A stretch of DNA of 64,000 bases from contig QNQO01000458.1 in the NCBI GenBank assembly GCA_003290165.1, forward strand, positions 716,039 through 780,038, written 5' to 3'. This document shows positions 1-12,183 of this stretch, one piece after another (the first letter of the stretch is position 1; each line of letters starts with the position of its first letter). The notes below the pieces were generated by a model that did not search any database, had not been told where the DNA came from, and saw nothing but the letters and a program-made list of their open reading frames with translations. A program made the translations under genes and the position numbers. This DNA comes from Berberis thunbergii. Lineage: Eukaryota > Streptophyta > Magnoliopsida > Ranunculales > Berberidaceae.

Positions 1-51
1 AACTCTAACTTGTTGGACGTCCTTAATTCCATGAAAAACTAGAAGGATCTA

Positions 52-213
52 AAATGGCCTCCGAAGCAATGGGGAGACCCCTCCATACGCAATAACAACA
101 AGTATTGCTCATACAACAAGAAGGATGGCCATGACACCAACGACTGTAAGAGTCTAAGATACGAGATCGAGTACTGGATTCGAAAAGGCAAGCTGAAGGA
201 GTTTTTGGGTTAA
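52..213 (+). pseudogene. Ty3/gypsy gag fragment with zinc-knuckle-like motif
   Basis: An open frame runs from before the window edge to a stop at 211-213. It reads KYCSYNKKDGHDTNDCKSL followed by an IE-x3-IRKGKLKEFLG end. This C-x2-C-like, GH, T, C pattern followed by a basic LKEF tail is the usual C-terminal gag signature of plant Ty3/gypsy elements. Gag packages the RNA in cytoplasmic particles. Only about 54 residues remain, with no start codon of its own. Confidence 0.6.
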
Positions 214-471
214 TAAAATCCAAGACTGGACTAGGGAAAAAAAAAGGCAGTTAAAGAAATAGAAAAGGAAGCTCTAGACATTATATATGTCCTTCACGAA
301 GTTGGATCAGAAGAAGAACAATCTAACAAGTCTCGAAAGCGGACGCTGTTTGGGATGCAGACACAACCCACAAGCGAGGACCAATGCGTGTATTACTCGC
401 GAGTACAAAGCCCAATCCTGATCCTGATTTTCACAGATAAGGACCTCGAAGGCGTCCGCGCACCGCACAAT

Positions 472-856
472 GACGCTTTTGTCATTTTGCTCTCTATTGT
501 AAGGTGGTAGGTGAAGAGGGCCCTGGTGGACACATGAAACTCTTTCAACAACCTATTCTACAACGCATTCTGCAGTATGGACCTCAAGGAAGAGAACCTA
601 ACACCTAATTGGGTTTAGTGGAGAAAATAAGGCTAGCAGAGGTGGAGAGCCACAACTAAGAAAAGTCCTATTTGTGGACTTCATGGTAGTAGACGCATCA
701 TCTACCTATAAACTCATCTTGGGGAGACTCTGGGGTCATCAAATGGAGGCAGTAGTCTTCACCCTTTATCAATGCATCAAGTATACCACCAACCACTCAA
801 AGGGGACAATTCGCGGGGACCAACCAACGGCATGGGCTGTCACTATGCTGCTCTAA
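472..856 (+). pseudogene. Ty3/gypsy aspartic protease fragment
   Basis: The first part reads DAFVILLSIV, then ALVDT, a stop where the active-site glycine is normally found, and NSFNNLFYNAF. This follows the plant gypsy protease pattern around D-T-G-S-S, so the active site is destroyed. After a frameshift the frame from 674 continues FMVVDASSTYKLILGRLWGH and ends with GTIRGDQPTAWA, both typical of the C-terminal part of the protease domain. Several stops and a frame change rule out function. Confidence 0.7.
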
Positions 857-2695
857 AACAAATAGAATGTTCTTAGATTTAGCTAGAGCCCACCAAACAA
901 GTTGAACAAAAGCCAGACTCAGAAACTGGGGAGAAGTCGCTCCGCCCAGTGGGGACAAAGACCCAACAACAGTGTTTCAACTTTGCGACGGAGGACAATC
1001 CAACATTAAAGGAGCGGTCCACCCTCTAGCCCGATAGGACGTCAGGCTTAACGGAGAGGTCATTGCAAATGGGAGCACAACCTCACAACTGTCGATGGGT
1101 GCGGAAGGACCCTCCCACGCAAGGTTTACCTTTCAGTAACCTCAACGGCGTCGGTGAAGCTTGACAATTTTTCGAAGGTACTTACGATCCAAGCAAGGGC
1201 CATGCAAATTTACTTAAGAGCCGGATCAACCTTTCTCCGCCAATAGTTAATCTATCCAGGTTTTTAACTTTCTTTCAATGGTCAGTTTAGAGTTTTAATT
1301 CTTAGAAACTTATGTCATTTGAAAAATAAAAGAGAATTACATAAACACGCTCTGTTGATTACTAGAAAGATGTTACAATGTTAGCCCAGATGGCCGATAC
1401 AAAAATTACAAACTACAAGCATCTAAATCCAATGCAACATACAGTAAATAGTTTGACTTCAGAAGAGGACTCAGAAGTAATAGCAAAGGCACCCAAAGTA
1501 GGTTCAGGTACCCACTAGAAATTCTGCTCCGCGACTTCTCCGAAGAAGATGATTTGCAAACAAGAGGAAATGAAAGAGTGCACTCAATTCAATACTTCGT
1601 TGGACCCACCTTGCAAGGATGACCTAAGATGGTACATAATCAGCAACCGGAGGCCCCGCGACATGATGACCAAAGCTATAGCAAGCTCACATGCTCGATT
1701 TGCCCAACAAGATGACCTTGGAACAAGTATCAGGTTGAAACGGACCAAGTGCACTCTCCCATTAAGGGATGAAAAGGGCGTCTAGGAGTCAATGGCCTAC
1801 TCCGACAGGCCATATCCATCCTCACTCTGTTCCGCAACTCTGAGTTCCAGCGAAGCACAACGTGTCAAGACTAGCTGAGGGGGGAAGGAAACAATCACTC
1901 CAAAGTTGGTTGTTGGTGTTATCTAAGAAATTATGTTGTTTGAAAAATCGACAGGGCACCAACATAAATGACAGACACACCCCTTCAGGGGAAGTCCGTA
2001 CTTCTTCTACGAAATACGAGAAAAAAATTACAAGGTCTCAACGAACCAATAGGGTGATCACCCAGAGTAGGTGATCATGCATAATAGCAAGTCTTATCAA
2101 GACTCATTGGTGGAAATGTCAGAACATTCGCTGACTCCAGTGGAGGAGGTCTTCCTTCAGCTTTTGGAAAACCCAAAGCAAATCCTTTGAGTAAGAGCAT
2201 CAGAAGAGTGCACTATGTAGAAGATATTGAAGTGCATCAGCATTGAGTACCATATGGGTAATGAGGAGGCGACGGTTCCAAAGAAACCGCATAGGTCCAC
2301 GTTCAATCAATTAATGATGTTGCACACAACTCCATTAATTGGGAGGGCTTAATCGATATTCTACTGTCTCACAATCTATGTCGTATGTGTAGCACCATGC
2401 AATCGACGTTGAACACGTGGCATCATGATCGGGCAACTGGACCTAGTTTTTCTTATATGGGCCCTCCAGCTCAACCCACTATCTGAATGACACTTTACCA
2501 CGTGCGGCCTAGTCACTCTTAACACACGGAGCACACCTACATATCACCAGCTGATTTAAGGTAGCTCTTTTAACAAAAATTTCATTGAAATTAGTGGAAA
2601 CTAATCCACACAGTTTAATCTGACTTTGCAAGTAGGCTCGCCCGCTCGTAACAGGTGGAGCCCTAACCTAGCCAGGTAAGCTTAGTCAGGTTCGA
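857..2695. other. No recognisable gene; decayed retrotransposon interior
   Basis: Short open stretches exist (for example around 1549-1785 and 1862-2074), but none shows a motif I recognise. By position this should have held pol of the Tat-type element. It is either deleted and replaced or too decayed to read by eye. Confidence 0.4.
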
Positions 2696-2699
2696 CTTA

Positions 2700-3840
2700 T
2701 GATGACATCTTTTGGTTTACCCCGATGCTTAGTTTACTGCGCGTGAATGTCAATGGCTTAGGAAGTGAGAGTCTAGTTAGCGCTCTCATGCCTGATGTCG
2801 AAGACTCGCCAAGGATCATCACCCCCCTCCACGAACGACAGTCACCGAGCCCGATCAAGTAAGCCTAATAATCAGTGACAACTGACGACGATAGCTTTTG
2901 GTCAACTCCCAAACCTGTAGCTCGCTGCGCGTGGGTGTGGATGGTTTGGAAGGCAAGTAAATTGTTACTGATGTCGACGGTTTGCCACAGGACCACTGCT
3001 CTTCTATAGACCATGGTCGTCAAATCTCCAACTCCCAAACCTGTAGCTCGTTGTGCACGGGTGAAGATGGTTTGGAAGGTGGGAACCAAGTCAGTTTCGA
3101 TCAATGCCAACAGTTTGCCACGAGACCACTGTTCTTTTACAAACCATGGTCGTCGAATCTCCAATTCCCAAACCTGTAGCTTAATGTGCACGGGTTGTAG
3201 AAGGTTTGGAAGGTGGGAGCCTAGTCAGTTTCGATCGATACCGATGGTTTGCCACGAGACCGTTGCTCTTCTACAGACCATGGTCGTCAAATCTCCAACT
3301 CCCAAACTTGTATCTCACTCTGCGCGGGTGTAGATTATTTAGAAAGTTGGAGCTTAGTGAGTTTCGACTAATGTCGACAGCTTGTCGCGGGACCACCGCT
3401 CTTCCACATAACATGGTCATCGAATCTCAAACTCCCAAATCTGTAGCTCGATGCACACCGGTGTAGATGATTTGGAAGGTGTGAGCCTAGTTAGCTCCGA
3501 CTGATTTCGACGGCTTGCCACAGGACCACTGCTATTCTACAGACCATAGTTGCCGAATTTTCTCATCCCAAATCTGTAGCATGTTTCGCATGAGTGTAGT
3601 TGATTTGGAAAGTGGGAGCCTAGTTAGCTCTGACTGATTTCGATGGCTGTCACGAGACCACTGCTCTTCTACAGACCATGGTCACCGAATTTTGTCAACC
3701 TCAAATCTGTAGCCCGCTCCACGCGAGTGTAGATGGTTTGGAAGGTGGGAGCCTAGTCAGCCCAGATTAATTTCGATGGCTCGCTAAGGGACCATTGCTC
3801 TTTCTCAGGACAGTGGTCGCTGAATATGATTACAGCTCAA
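2700..3840. repeat. 133-bp tandem repeat, about 7 clear copies
   Basis: The block CCATGGTCGTC or a close variant recurs at 3011, 3144, 3278, 3411, 3544, 3676 and 3811, a spacing of 132-135 bp. Each unit also holds an AACTCCCAAACCTGTAGCTCG-like block and a GATGGTTTGGAAGGTGGGAGC-like block. A more diverged unit precedes them from about 2700. The overlapping ORFs here are a by-product of the repetition. Tandem repeats between the coding region and the 3' LTR are known in Tat-type elements. Confidence 0.9.
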
Positions 3841-4422
3841 ACATCGTGTTCACGCCCACATAGGCTGACATCTCGTTATCAGCAATCGTCAATTGAGTCG
3901 ACTCGAAAACTAATCTACTAAGAGCGGACGAATGCTACATTGGAGACCAGCCCGAGCTTAGAAAACTTGAATCGGGCCAAGCTTTGTTGCTCAACTACAA
4001 ATGACAACACATGTGCTCGACTACAACAATTTACTCATGCCAATGACCACAACTGACGGTCAAATATATAACTTGAGCCTCCAACGACTTACCACAAGAA
4101 TGAAGTATAACCTGAGTAGAATAAACTGCTGCCAAACCATCCGTAGAAGGTTCGCTATTAAACATAACCACACGATAGCAACTCTGAGACCTCATGGAAG
4201 TACATGTCAGAATTACTTGCGGCATGAACGGTCGAGCTCTCAACAACAAACAAACCATTCAGCTCCCTGCTAACCCAACAATACCTACTTTAAAATAAAA
4301 CGACAAGGCGAAATGGAAAACATGCAACATGGGGACCTAATAAAACATGGGTACAAAGTTTACTTGAAAAAAACCTATTTTTATTAACAGTTGAAACAAA
4401 ATGTATAGATGTACAAAATTTA

Positions 4423-6910
4423 CTACTCATCAGGAGGAGGTACAATTACAGGGGAGCTAAGCTTAACGGGAAAAGAAGCAGGAGTTGCGTCTGCACGTGC
4501 CTCAGCTTGAGTGTTATGACCTGGATCACCCTTTCCTTCTGACAGCTCAGAGATCATTTCAAAGTTTGCAATTGACACATTCCTATAATAAGAAAGGTCC
4601 CAGTCCGGATGCTCTTCCTTCATCAGCGCCAACAGTTCTAACTTCCCATGCACGATCCTGTGGAATTCAAATGTGCATTGCACCTTCAGAAGCCCTTCCT
4701 GACGCACCTTTAATTTAGCAAGCTCACACTCCAATAGCTTCAGTTTGCCTATTCGTGCATCAGTCTAAGACTGCTCAGTAATCAAGCTACATTTAATTAC
4801 ACTAACTTCGTGCTACTCCAAGAGAAGCTGGTCCCCAACTTTCCTTGCCTCCCGAACATTGAATTCCACATAGACCTTTAACTGTTGTCTCTGGATGACC
4901 CATTCAAATTTTTTCCTAGTATTTTTCTCATCAAGAGATTGCAACTCAGAGCGCATCTTAGTCGCAGCTTCCATCACAACTTATACATCATGGCAGACTT
5001 GGTTCATCTCTTCTCTGGATTTGTCCCTTGCGGACACCGCCTCTGCTAAATCAGACTCAAGGGCTTCCAAACAAACCCTCTGGGTCTCAGTATCAATGGC
5101 TGATTGTTCCAACCTCCTCTATTCAATCTGATTTCTCAGCTATTCAATCTCAAAAAGTACATAAGAAATGACTTTTGCATATTTGAGAAGACGTGTTCCA
5201 TGGTGTACACCCTCTCACGAGCTGCCTCAACTTTCATCCCAACGACGGCCACTTGGCTCAAATGCGATATCCCCTGCATAAGATGTTTCAGTTCCTTATC
5301 CATACGCTCTTCCAGCACATCCTCATCGGGCTTCGAAGCATGGTTCACCAACCAACTATAACGCCTGCTGATATTCTCAACCTCTTGGTGTCAAGCCTGG
5401 TTGCTCAATTTTACTACACCGGAGCAAACAGGACTCATCCGGGCATTCTAATGAAACTCTCCCGAATGCAAAATTACACCAGCACCGTACTTTGCGGTCT
5501 TCACTACACCTGGGCCCTCAGCTATCGCCTTCCCCTTGTCACCAGTAGCCGACCCTTTGTTGCGAGCCAGCTCAGTAGAATCCGAAGGGAGAGGAGGCAA
5601 ATTGTCAATCAGACCCTCCATTATTTCTATATATGGTCTGGAAGTAGATGGAGGACAATGCGGACTACAAGAAAAACCGTCAACGCTGCAATGGTCACTG
5701 TAAGATGATCAACCAGTAGGATGATTAACCTCGGGTACCACGGGCAAATCTTTATCAGAACCTTTAGTAAAATTAGCCCGGATTGGTCGGTATTAGTAGA
5801 AGCAGCCAGAACAGCCAGCATCAGCTTCTTATTCAAAGCTTCAGCCTACTCAGTACTCAATTTCGCCGCATCATCAAACCCTGCTAGCCATATGTTGTCC
5901 TTCTCCAAATCAAATGCCACAACCTTCGCCTCTACGAACAGGTCAAAACCACAATCCTCCCTCAATGGAGCAGACCATTTGGAAACAGGCTCGGCCCCTG
6001 TGCGAGACCTCTTTGAGCCTATAAATGAAGCAAGCGTCTCAGAAAGCCTCTCTGTGTTTGACATGCTGAAGCCTTAAATTTAGAGGCCTTACTCTTTTTT
6101 GAATGAGCTCCACCTTCGGACTTAACCTTTGGCGCTCTAAAAAGTGTGGAAGCCTCATGCCAGTAGGCCCATAATCCAATGTGACTAAAACTGGAAGGAC
6201 TGATAACATCCTCCACACTCATTTGAGGCATGTCACCGAATGCCTTCATAGCAGCTTCCTCCTCCAGAGAAAGAGGAGTTGTAGGGAACCTCCCTATAAA
6301 GAACACACGCAACGATCAACACATAATCAACACGACACAATCAAAGGATGAAATTATACTTACGAAGTGGTCTGAACTCCCACTCAAGCGAACTACCATT
6401 GAACCCAAATTACTTTGAATTCGAAAGAGCCGGGAAGAAAAATTTCTGCCAGAACTTGAAATCATCTGACAGTTTTCTGAAGCAACCAGGTGACTTCATC
6501 TTACACACTGCTTGATCATTTAGTTGAGGAGAAGTTAGTAACTGAACCACCCTCAGAGTCACATGGACACCAGCGTCCTTGTCCCTGATCAATATAAGAA
6601 GAATAATCACGTGCCGACTCGGTACCAACTAGGTAGGAGGGATACCAATAAATTCCAGAAAGTCCTAGATCTCGTTGAGCACAGGGAAACATATGCCAGT
6701 TTGAAGCATGTCGCGGTGTAAATAGACGAATCATTTCTGAGGAAACATTGGCGTCTGATCATCACTCAAGGTGTAGAGTGGCAGGTCTTCAGGGACCCCA
6801 TATGTTTTTCGAATCTCAGCCAAACTTGATTAGGAGCCAACCTATCTTCAAAAAATTGGGGGCGCTTGGCAAAAACTCATCGTCAAGGTGATTTCGGCGA
6901 GCCATGAATA
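4423..6910 (-). pseudogene. Antisense accessory ORF of Tat-type element (decayed)
   Basis: Reading the minus strand from about 6910 gives MARRNHLDDEFLP, then a globular section with RKTYGVPEDLPLYTLSDDQ, a hydrophobic stretch and SPGCFRKLSDDFKFWQKFFF. A charged, coiled-coil-like half follows (LEALESDLAEAVSARDK and LAKLKVRQEGLLKVQ), ending PPPDE and a stop at 4423. The first half resembles the 'putative gypsy type transposon' proteins of plants (PF04195-like), usually annotated as the antisense ORF of Tat elements. At least three in-frame stops lie in the coiled-coil half and several frameshifts in the first half. Function is unknown in intact elements. Confidence 0.65.
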
Positions 6911-7167
6911 AATGAATAAGCTTTCAATTAAAAGCTTAATAGAGTGGAATCTCTAAAAATGAAGAAATGGAAGAGTCAATCTCTGCAGAAAGGGAGGTCC
7001 AAATAGGGATTTATTTCCTGCCTTTTATCCACTGAATCGACGCACACTTAGTTAATGGAGTTTGCCGCTCAAGTAACGGTTCAGACTCAATTATCATGAG
7101 CGGCATATATTTTCAAGAAATGACTTAGTGGACCAATACGATAGCCTACTAACTCAAGGGGAGCAAC

Positions 7168-7806
7168 TGATGATACACTGAAACGTCCTTTCATTTACAC
7201 CGTACACATGTCATGATGATCTCAAGGAATGACAGACCCAAACGTCAGCCCAATACTGATCCGACCCAAGCGGCTTCAAGTCCGCGTAGCGCAGTCCGCC
7301 AGATGGACCCAAATTACTATGTCCTGCTAAGCTCTCACGTCTCACAACCATCCCCAATAACCGTAAGACCTATTGAGGAAAATATCTCAGGAATTAGCTT
7401 TGTAGGCAAGCCAACAACACATTGTCTCCAACTAGGAAGCAAATACCAGAGTATTCGTCGTACATGAAAACTTTCATCTATGGACAACACTTCAGTTGAT
7501 AACTATCTCTCGTGTATCTAGGAGCACAAATCTAACATAGAAACTTCCCTCCTCAAAACGATTCCTAATTAGAGAAGGATTTCCAAGAAGATCTCATTCC
7601 TTAACTACGCCACTGATAAACTAGTCGAACTAGGACTCCAACACTATAAATAAGACACGAGGTTGGTTAACAAAGGTACACTACAAATTTCATGTTTAAA
7701 ACATTAGGCCTTCCTCAAATTTTTGTCTAACTTCAGTATCGGAGTGTCATCGGCCACCACAACGGTGGTCTATGGCTCACGTGCATTCCTTGTGCAGATT
7801 TCAACA
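7168..7806 (+). repeat. 3' LTR of the Tat-type element
   Basis: The LTR begins TGATGATACACTGAAACG directly after a purine-rich tract, AAGGGGAGCAAC (7156-7167), which would prime plus-strand synthesis. That fixes the + orientation. It holds a TATA box within CACTATAAATAAGACACGAGG near 7645 and ends near TTCAACA. It aligns over most of its length with the copy at 18379-19020. The exact 3' end is uncertain because the two copies differ after TTGTGCAG. Confidence 0.75.
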
Positions 7807-7971
7807 AAAAGAAAGTTATATGTCTATCTTCTTTTTAGTTTTTGAGGTTGATGGTTTTTTAAACAACATTTACCCCCATAATCATCTTCTTTATTTTCTC
7901 ACTTTTACAAGTTTCCACTAAGAATAAAAACAAAAGTAGCATGGATGCATCATATCTAACACCCCCAAATC

Positions 7972-8132
7972 TAGGCAGTTAGGCTTTATAGCCACTTTTT
8001 AGTCAGTTTTGGCCTTTTTACACTTTTACCCCTTCTATAGATAATGTTTGTGGTTGTGTTTTAAAAAGAATGGGTAAAAGTGTAAAAACACCTAAGCCTG
8101 GTAAAAAAATGGCTTTAAAGCCTGGCTGCCTA
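7972..8132. mobile_element. Small MITE, 161 bp, long terminal inverted repeats
   Basis: The two ends are inverted copies: TAGGCAGTTAGGCTTTATAG at the left and the reverse complement TAGGCAGCCAGGCTTTAAAG at the right. The similarity continues about 60 bp inward to a TTTTTACACTTTTACCC core. The direct repeat TATCTAAC lies just outside at 7953-7960 and 8142-8149, so the true ends may be about 10 bp further out. No coding capacity. Confidence 0.8.
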
Positions 8133-8703
8133 GAAAAACTCTATCTAACCCCCACAACGAATCCACATATAAGAAACAATTAAAGTGGTCCATGTATGTT
8201 GTCACGAACTACATTGCCCCTTTCACTTAGTGTTGATTACATTATATATATGCTATCACTTTAACAACTGGGATCAACGAGCAAGTCAATCCTGGTGCAC
8301 CAGATCTGTGCCAGGACTAGCTCTCTACCATTCCCAATTCTCAAGATGTGGGATTATGCACATCTCGAGAATGTTGAATGGGAGAGAGCTAGGCCCGACT
8401 CCCTAGAATTGGGGCTTGATCAAAACCACCATCAATATGTGCCCTTCATTTGGTGCACTTTATTTTTAGTGAACTTTCCTCATTAGTTAAAGATCCAACA
8501 TACAAATTAATTACACCAAACATTATAACATTTTAAACTTAGATAGTCTATGGTCATCATACTCATCTTCTCTCTCCCGATTCATTAAAATCGTTGTCAT
8601 GCATATGCTAAATACTATACCTACATTAATAGAACATAAAAATTAGGCAGAAAATTGACCATAACAATTGATTTTCATATAATTTAATTTTTCATTTTAT
8701 GTG

Positions 8704-8870
8704 CCAATGGAGTTCTAACTCAGTTGTTAGACTTGTGGCGGATAGTATTACCAGTCTAGGGTTCGAACTCTGCCAGCAATATTTACAGTGGAAGCGGTTG
8801 GGATACACCATATTATATTTGTTCAAGATAATGAAAATTATAATTGTTCTTCCATTTCATACTAACATTT
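8704..8870 (+). mobile_element. Probable tRNA-derived SINE
   Basis: An A-box-like stretch (CTAACTCAGTTGTTAGAC, from 8716) is followed about 40 bp later by an exact B-box-type sequence GGTTCGAACTC (8760-8770). This is the internal RNA polymerase III promoter layout of tRNA-derived SINEs. The body does not fold as a full tRNA, so a functional tRNA gene is unlikely. The 3' end is not sharply defined. Confidence 0.45.
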
Positions 8871-8981
8871 CTTAGAAAAAATAAAAATGGAGTCACACGT
8901 GTATCGTCTTGAGATACACCATATTTTGCATTAATAATCATTCTCCAAATCCATTATGACTAAAACTTTGGACGAGTTTAT

Positions 8982-9290
8982 GATAGTACCATAGCAGAGA
9001 GTCTCGCAGTAGAAGCTGCCCTTATTCTTCTCATTCAAGTCTGTAACTGGAAAACAAGTTTTCTGTTGGGGGATTCTGGAGCTCTACATTCTATGTACCA
9101 GACTGATCTAGAGGATGATAAGGTTAGTTCCGGAGAGAAGTGGACGAACTTTTGTTGGATGTGGCATCCAATTATCTGTAATATTAAATCTTTCATTTTT
9201 TTTAATTCTGAATGAGTTTGTAAGTTTATTCCTCAGGACCTCAATCGCAAGGCTCACGAGTTGGCAACTATGGTTGGACAACGTTATTGT
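8982..9290 (+). pseudogene. RNase H-like fragment of a non-LTR retroelement
   Basis: One frame reads STIAESLAVEAALIL, then NWKTSFLLGDSGALHSM, WHPIICNIKSF and FIPQDLNRKAHELA. This order (alternating AES-x-A-x-EAAL, a D-S strand, W-x-I, and a PR/QxLN-x-AHELA end) matches the RNase H fold domain found at the end of plant LINE polyproteins and related host-like RNase H (RVT_3). One in-frame TGA at 9213-9215 interrupts it. No upstream reverse transcriptase was seen, so it is a scrap. The copia-1 LTR starts 150 bp downstream. Confidence 0.55.
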
Positions 9291-9440
9291 AATCAGGTTA
9301 ATTAATTAAATGCATCATGTTTTATATATATAAAAAAGCTTTCTTGAAATATTAATTCTTTTAGAATGATATGTTTATTTATTTATTTTTATGTTGGAGA
9401 ATTGCCCGAAAGGATGTTGCGTATGTTTCTTTCAATTCTT

Positions 9441-10329
9441 GTTGAAAATATGGCTTTTTAAAATAAAAGAAAATGAGTGTGTATAAGGTTGTCGATCTCT
9501 AGATCTCTCTCTATTTTTAGTCCCACATCTTCTATACAACTCATAGTGGAAGAGTTTATAAGGAGATTGGTTGGACTTGGGTTTTGGACCCTTGGGGTAC
9601 CACACTTTTGTGAGGAAGGGAGATATAGACTCTCGCGCCTGCCGCCGCTGCCTTCCGTCGGGTCATTAAGAGAGCAACCCATTCTTTTGCTACAATTTAT
9701 TTATATAAAAATAAATTTTGAATTTCTGAAGAGGGAATGAATATAGACGGGATTATGTCCATGTATCTAGACGTCTTCCTAAATCACATGTTTTCCACAT
9801 TTTTTAAGTGCGATTTCCACGTTTGGATTTTCCCCACGTTTTCCATGCATTTATTGTGACAATGAATCTAGCCGAGTCTTTGCATTGTCAATGTACTTAT
9901 CCGGATTTTCGTATTTGAACGAATCTGTCTTCTCCCTATAAATACAACACAACTTAGAGTTTAGAAAAATTCAAAAAAAAAAAGAAGAGAAAAACATAGC
10001 ATTTTGCAAAAACAAGAGTTTTTCTTTTGCAATCAGAGAGAACAAAACATTTTCGTTTTGCAATTAGTTTTCGTTTTACATTTCAATAAAAGAAGAGTTT
10101 TTCTTGTTGTTGATTTTTATACAATGTATTGGTGATTCTGAGCAAACAAGAGATTAAGGGTGAAAAGTATTCCATTAATCAACAGTGCAATTGTTTGAAT
10201 GAGGCAGATAAGATTCTGGGCTGTTTTATCCTGGGGACGGCGGGGCTACCAGACTGCTTGCACATTTTTGGACAGAGCCGCGAAACGTCTTAAAGAGAGC
10301 GACCTAGTCCGCGACTCAACCCAAGAACA
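9441..10329 (+). repeat. 5' LTR of copia 1 (889 bp)
   Basis: It starts TGTTGAAAATATGG and ends at ACA. It shares almost its whole length with 13213-13882, including TCCCACATCTTCTATACAAC, the CTATAAATACAACACAAC promoter TATA box (near 9939) and the downstream leader. It contains about 215 bp (roughly 9668-9880) absent from the 3' LTR. GGTACC follows where a primer-binding site would be expected, a poor match to the usual TGGTATCAGAGC. Confidence 0.88.
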
Positions 10330-11537
10330 ATTGGTACCTTAGTTCCTATCTTATAATTTGAACTTTTACAACATCTACAACAATTTTAAGACGATTTTTA
10401 GCCATAATTACAATTATTGAACTTGCTGTAAAAGACCTTAATATGCCTTTTCGCTTTAAGGGCCAACATTCTAAAACATGAAGACAAAAGATGTTTTTTT
10501 CCTAACAACACAAAAGGTTGCATATATTTGTGTAAGAATGCACACACTTGATCACACATAAGACTTGAGTTAATTGTTACAGAAATGAATTGTATATACT
10601 TGGTTATATATAGATTAGCGATGAACAGTTAATATCCTGATTCAAATAGGAGACAAGGTAATGGCGTTGTTTAGTGCAAAGGATCATGTTTTGAGTCTGT
10701 TGCCATTATTCGTTTTGGATTACGAATGAATTTGAACCTTAAAAATAAAAGAGAAAAATCTGAGGATTATTTCCATAATAATGTACTGATAGTTCAATCC
10801 ATAATAGCTAGTTGGTGCCTTACGAATTGCACTAACAACTAAAGAATTTGGCTGATCATTTTGCTAGACTGTATGTGTCTTTTTACTAATGACTATCCTG
10901 TTCACCAATTTATTGAACTTATTGTGAACATCAAGTTAAAAGATATGAGTTTCCAGTATCTTAGTGCATTTGTAATGATAGAAATTGTATGGATTGTGGT
11001 ATGATTGTGTTTATCTGTAATTCCATTGAAAAACTTTAGTCTAGACTCTAAACCTATGAAGGACTAACTAGAGGAGATTGTGTATGAGTAGAACACCTCT
11101 TTGTAATTTCATACATTGAATAAATGGCTTTCATCCTTGTGTATGTGGTACTGAAGACAATAGAAGCCACACATGAGGGTTTATCATTAAACTCAAATGG
11201 CGTTTTAGAGATTTTTCTTTCAGCAGTGGCAGTCCACTTGCACCTAAAAGCATACCCAATGAATGTTTTTAGGATTGAAGGATCACCCACATCTGCATTG
11301 AGACATCTTCATATCTTTTTCACAAAGTATTCAATGGTTTACTATTTGGTTGTGGATACTCTTCACAAATCTTCAACTTTAGGGGAGGAAAGAAAGGTAT
11401 AAACTTTATCATTTTACATTGAGTCAATAAACCTTGCTGCGCCATATAATCGACTTCAGTGAGTGTAAACTCCCATTTCCACTCTTTAAATCTTTAGTCA
11501 GATGATTGCTTTGGCATGTGCTAAAAGCTAGAAAACT

Positions 11538-12183
11538 TTGGGTTGTTTAGCTTATGTTAGAATTCCTGATCCTAAAAAGAATAAGCTTGCCAGTAGGGCA
11601 TATGAATGTGTATTCATAGGATATGCCATGAACAACAAAGCTTATAGATTCTATAATCTTAAAGATCACATTATTATAGAATCAAATGACGTTGATTTCT
11701 ATGAAGATAAATTTCCATTTATTTCGAGGAATAGTAGGGGTTATTTCGAGGAATAGTGGGGGTACATCCTCAAATAACGCGCCTTTGATCAGGATGAATG
11801 AAACTGATAAAGCCATAGAATCTGAGCCTAGGAAAAGTAAACGGAAACGAACTTCAAAAAACTTTGGCCCCGACTACTATGTCGTTTTAGTCGAGGAGGA
11901 TTCCCTTAGCTTTCAAGAAGCCTTATCCTTTATAGATGCCAATTTTCTTGGGAAGAAGCTATTGATGATGAAACGTACTCTCTTGAGTCTAATAGAACCT
12001 GACATTTAGTTGACTTGCCACCAGGTTCCAAGACAATAAGATGTAAATGGGTATTTAAAAAGAAATTGAAACCCGATGGTAATGTTGTAAAGTTTAAGGC
12101 TCGTCTTGTAGCCAAAGGGTATAGATAGAAAGAAACTGTTGACTTCTTTGACACATATTCTCCTATAACCCGAATTATATTAT
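11538..12183 (+). pseudogene. Copia 1 integrase C-terminus and reverse transcriptase start
   Basis: From 11538 the frame reads GCLAYVRIPDPKKNKLASRA, then CVFIGYA and YRFYNL, ending with VDFYEDKFPF. This is the conserved end of copia integrase. A linker rich in K and R follows. After a frame change near 12000 come DLPPGSKTI, CKWVFKKKLKPDGNV and FKARLVAKGY, the start of the reverse transcriptase domain, with stops at the W-x-LVDLP step and in KGYR. The text then jumps directly into RNase H, so the catalytic core is gone. Confidence 0.85.

Larger units (their letters stand above)
1..7806 (+). mobile_element. Decayed Ty3/gypsy element, Tat type, 3' portion
   Basis: This is the remains of an LTR retrotransposon whose 5' end lies outside the window. 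In order it shows a gag zinc-knuckle scrap, an aspartic-protease scrap, a 133-bp tandem repeat, a long ORF on the opposite strand, a purine-rich tract and a 3' LTR. Tandem repeats plus an antisense ORF upstream of the 3' LTR are known from Tat-lineage elements such as Retand and Grande, so the lineage is an inference from layout. No reverse transcriptase, RNase H or integrase motif was found between the protease scrap and the repeats, so most of pol appears deleted. All frames carry stops. A second LTR of the same family lies at 18379-19020. Confidence 0.75.

Noticed and set aside
2865..3466. Repeat-containing protein on either strand of the 133-bp array
   Set aside because: The open frames follow the repeat period and exist on both strands at once, as expected from tandem repetition without coding.
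8716..8775. A tRNA gene
   Set aside because: A and B boxes are present, but the sequence does not give a full cloverleaf with paired acceptor arms, which fits a SINE head better.
9458..9682. Small protein in the copia 1 LTR (minus strand)
   Set aside because: It recurs in the other LTR (13191-13376) only because the LTRs are copies. Its frame differs between them and it shows no motif.
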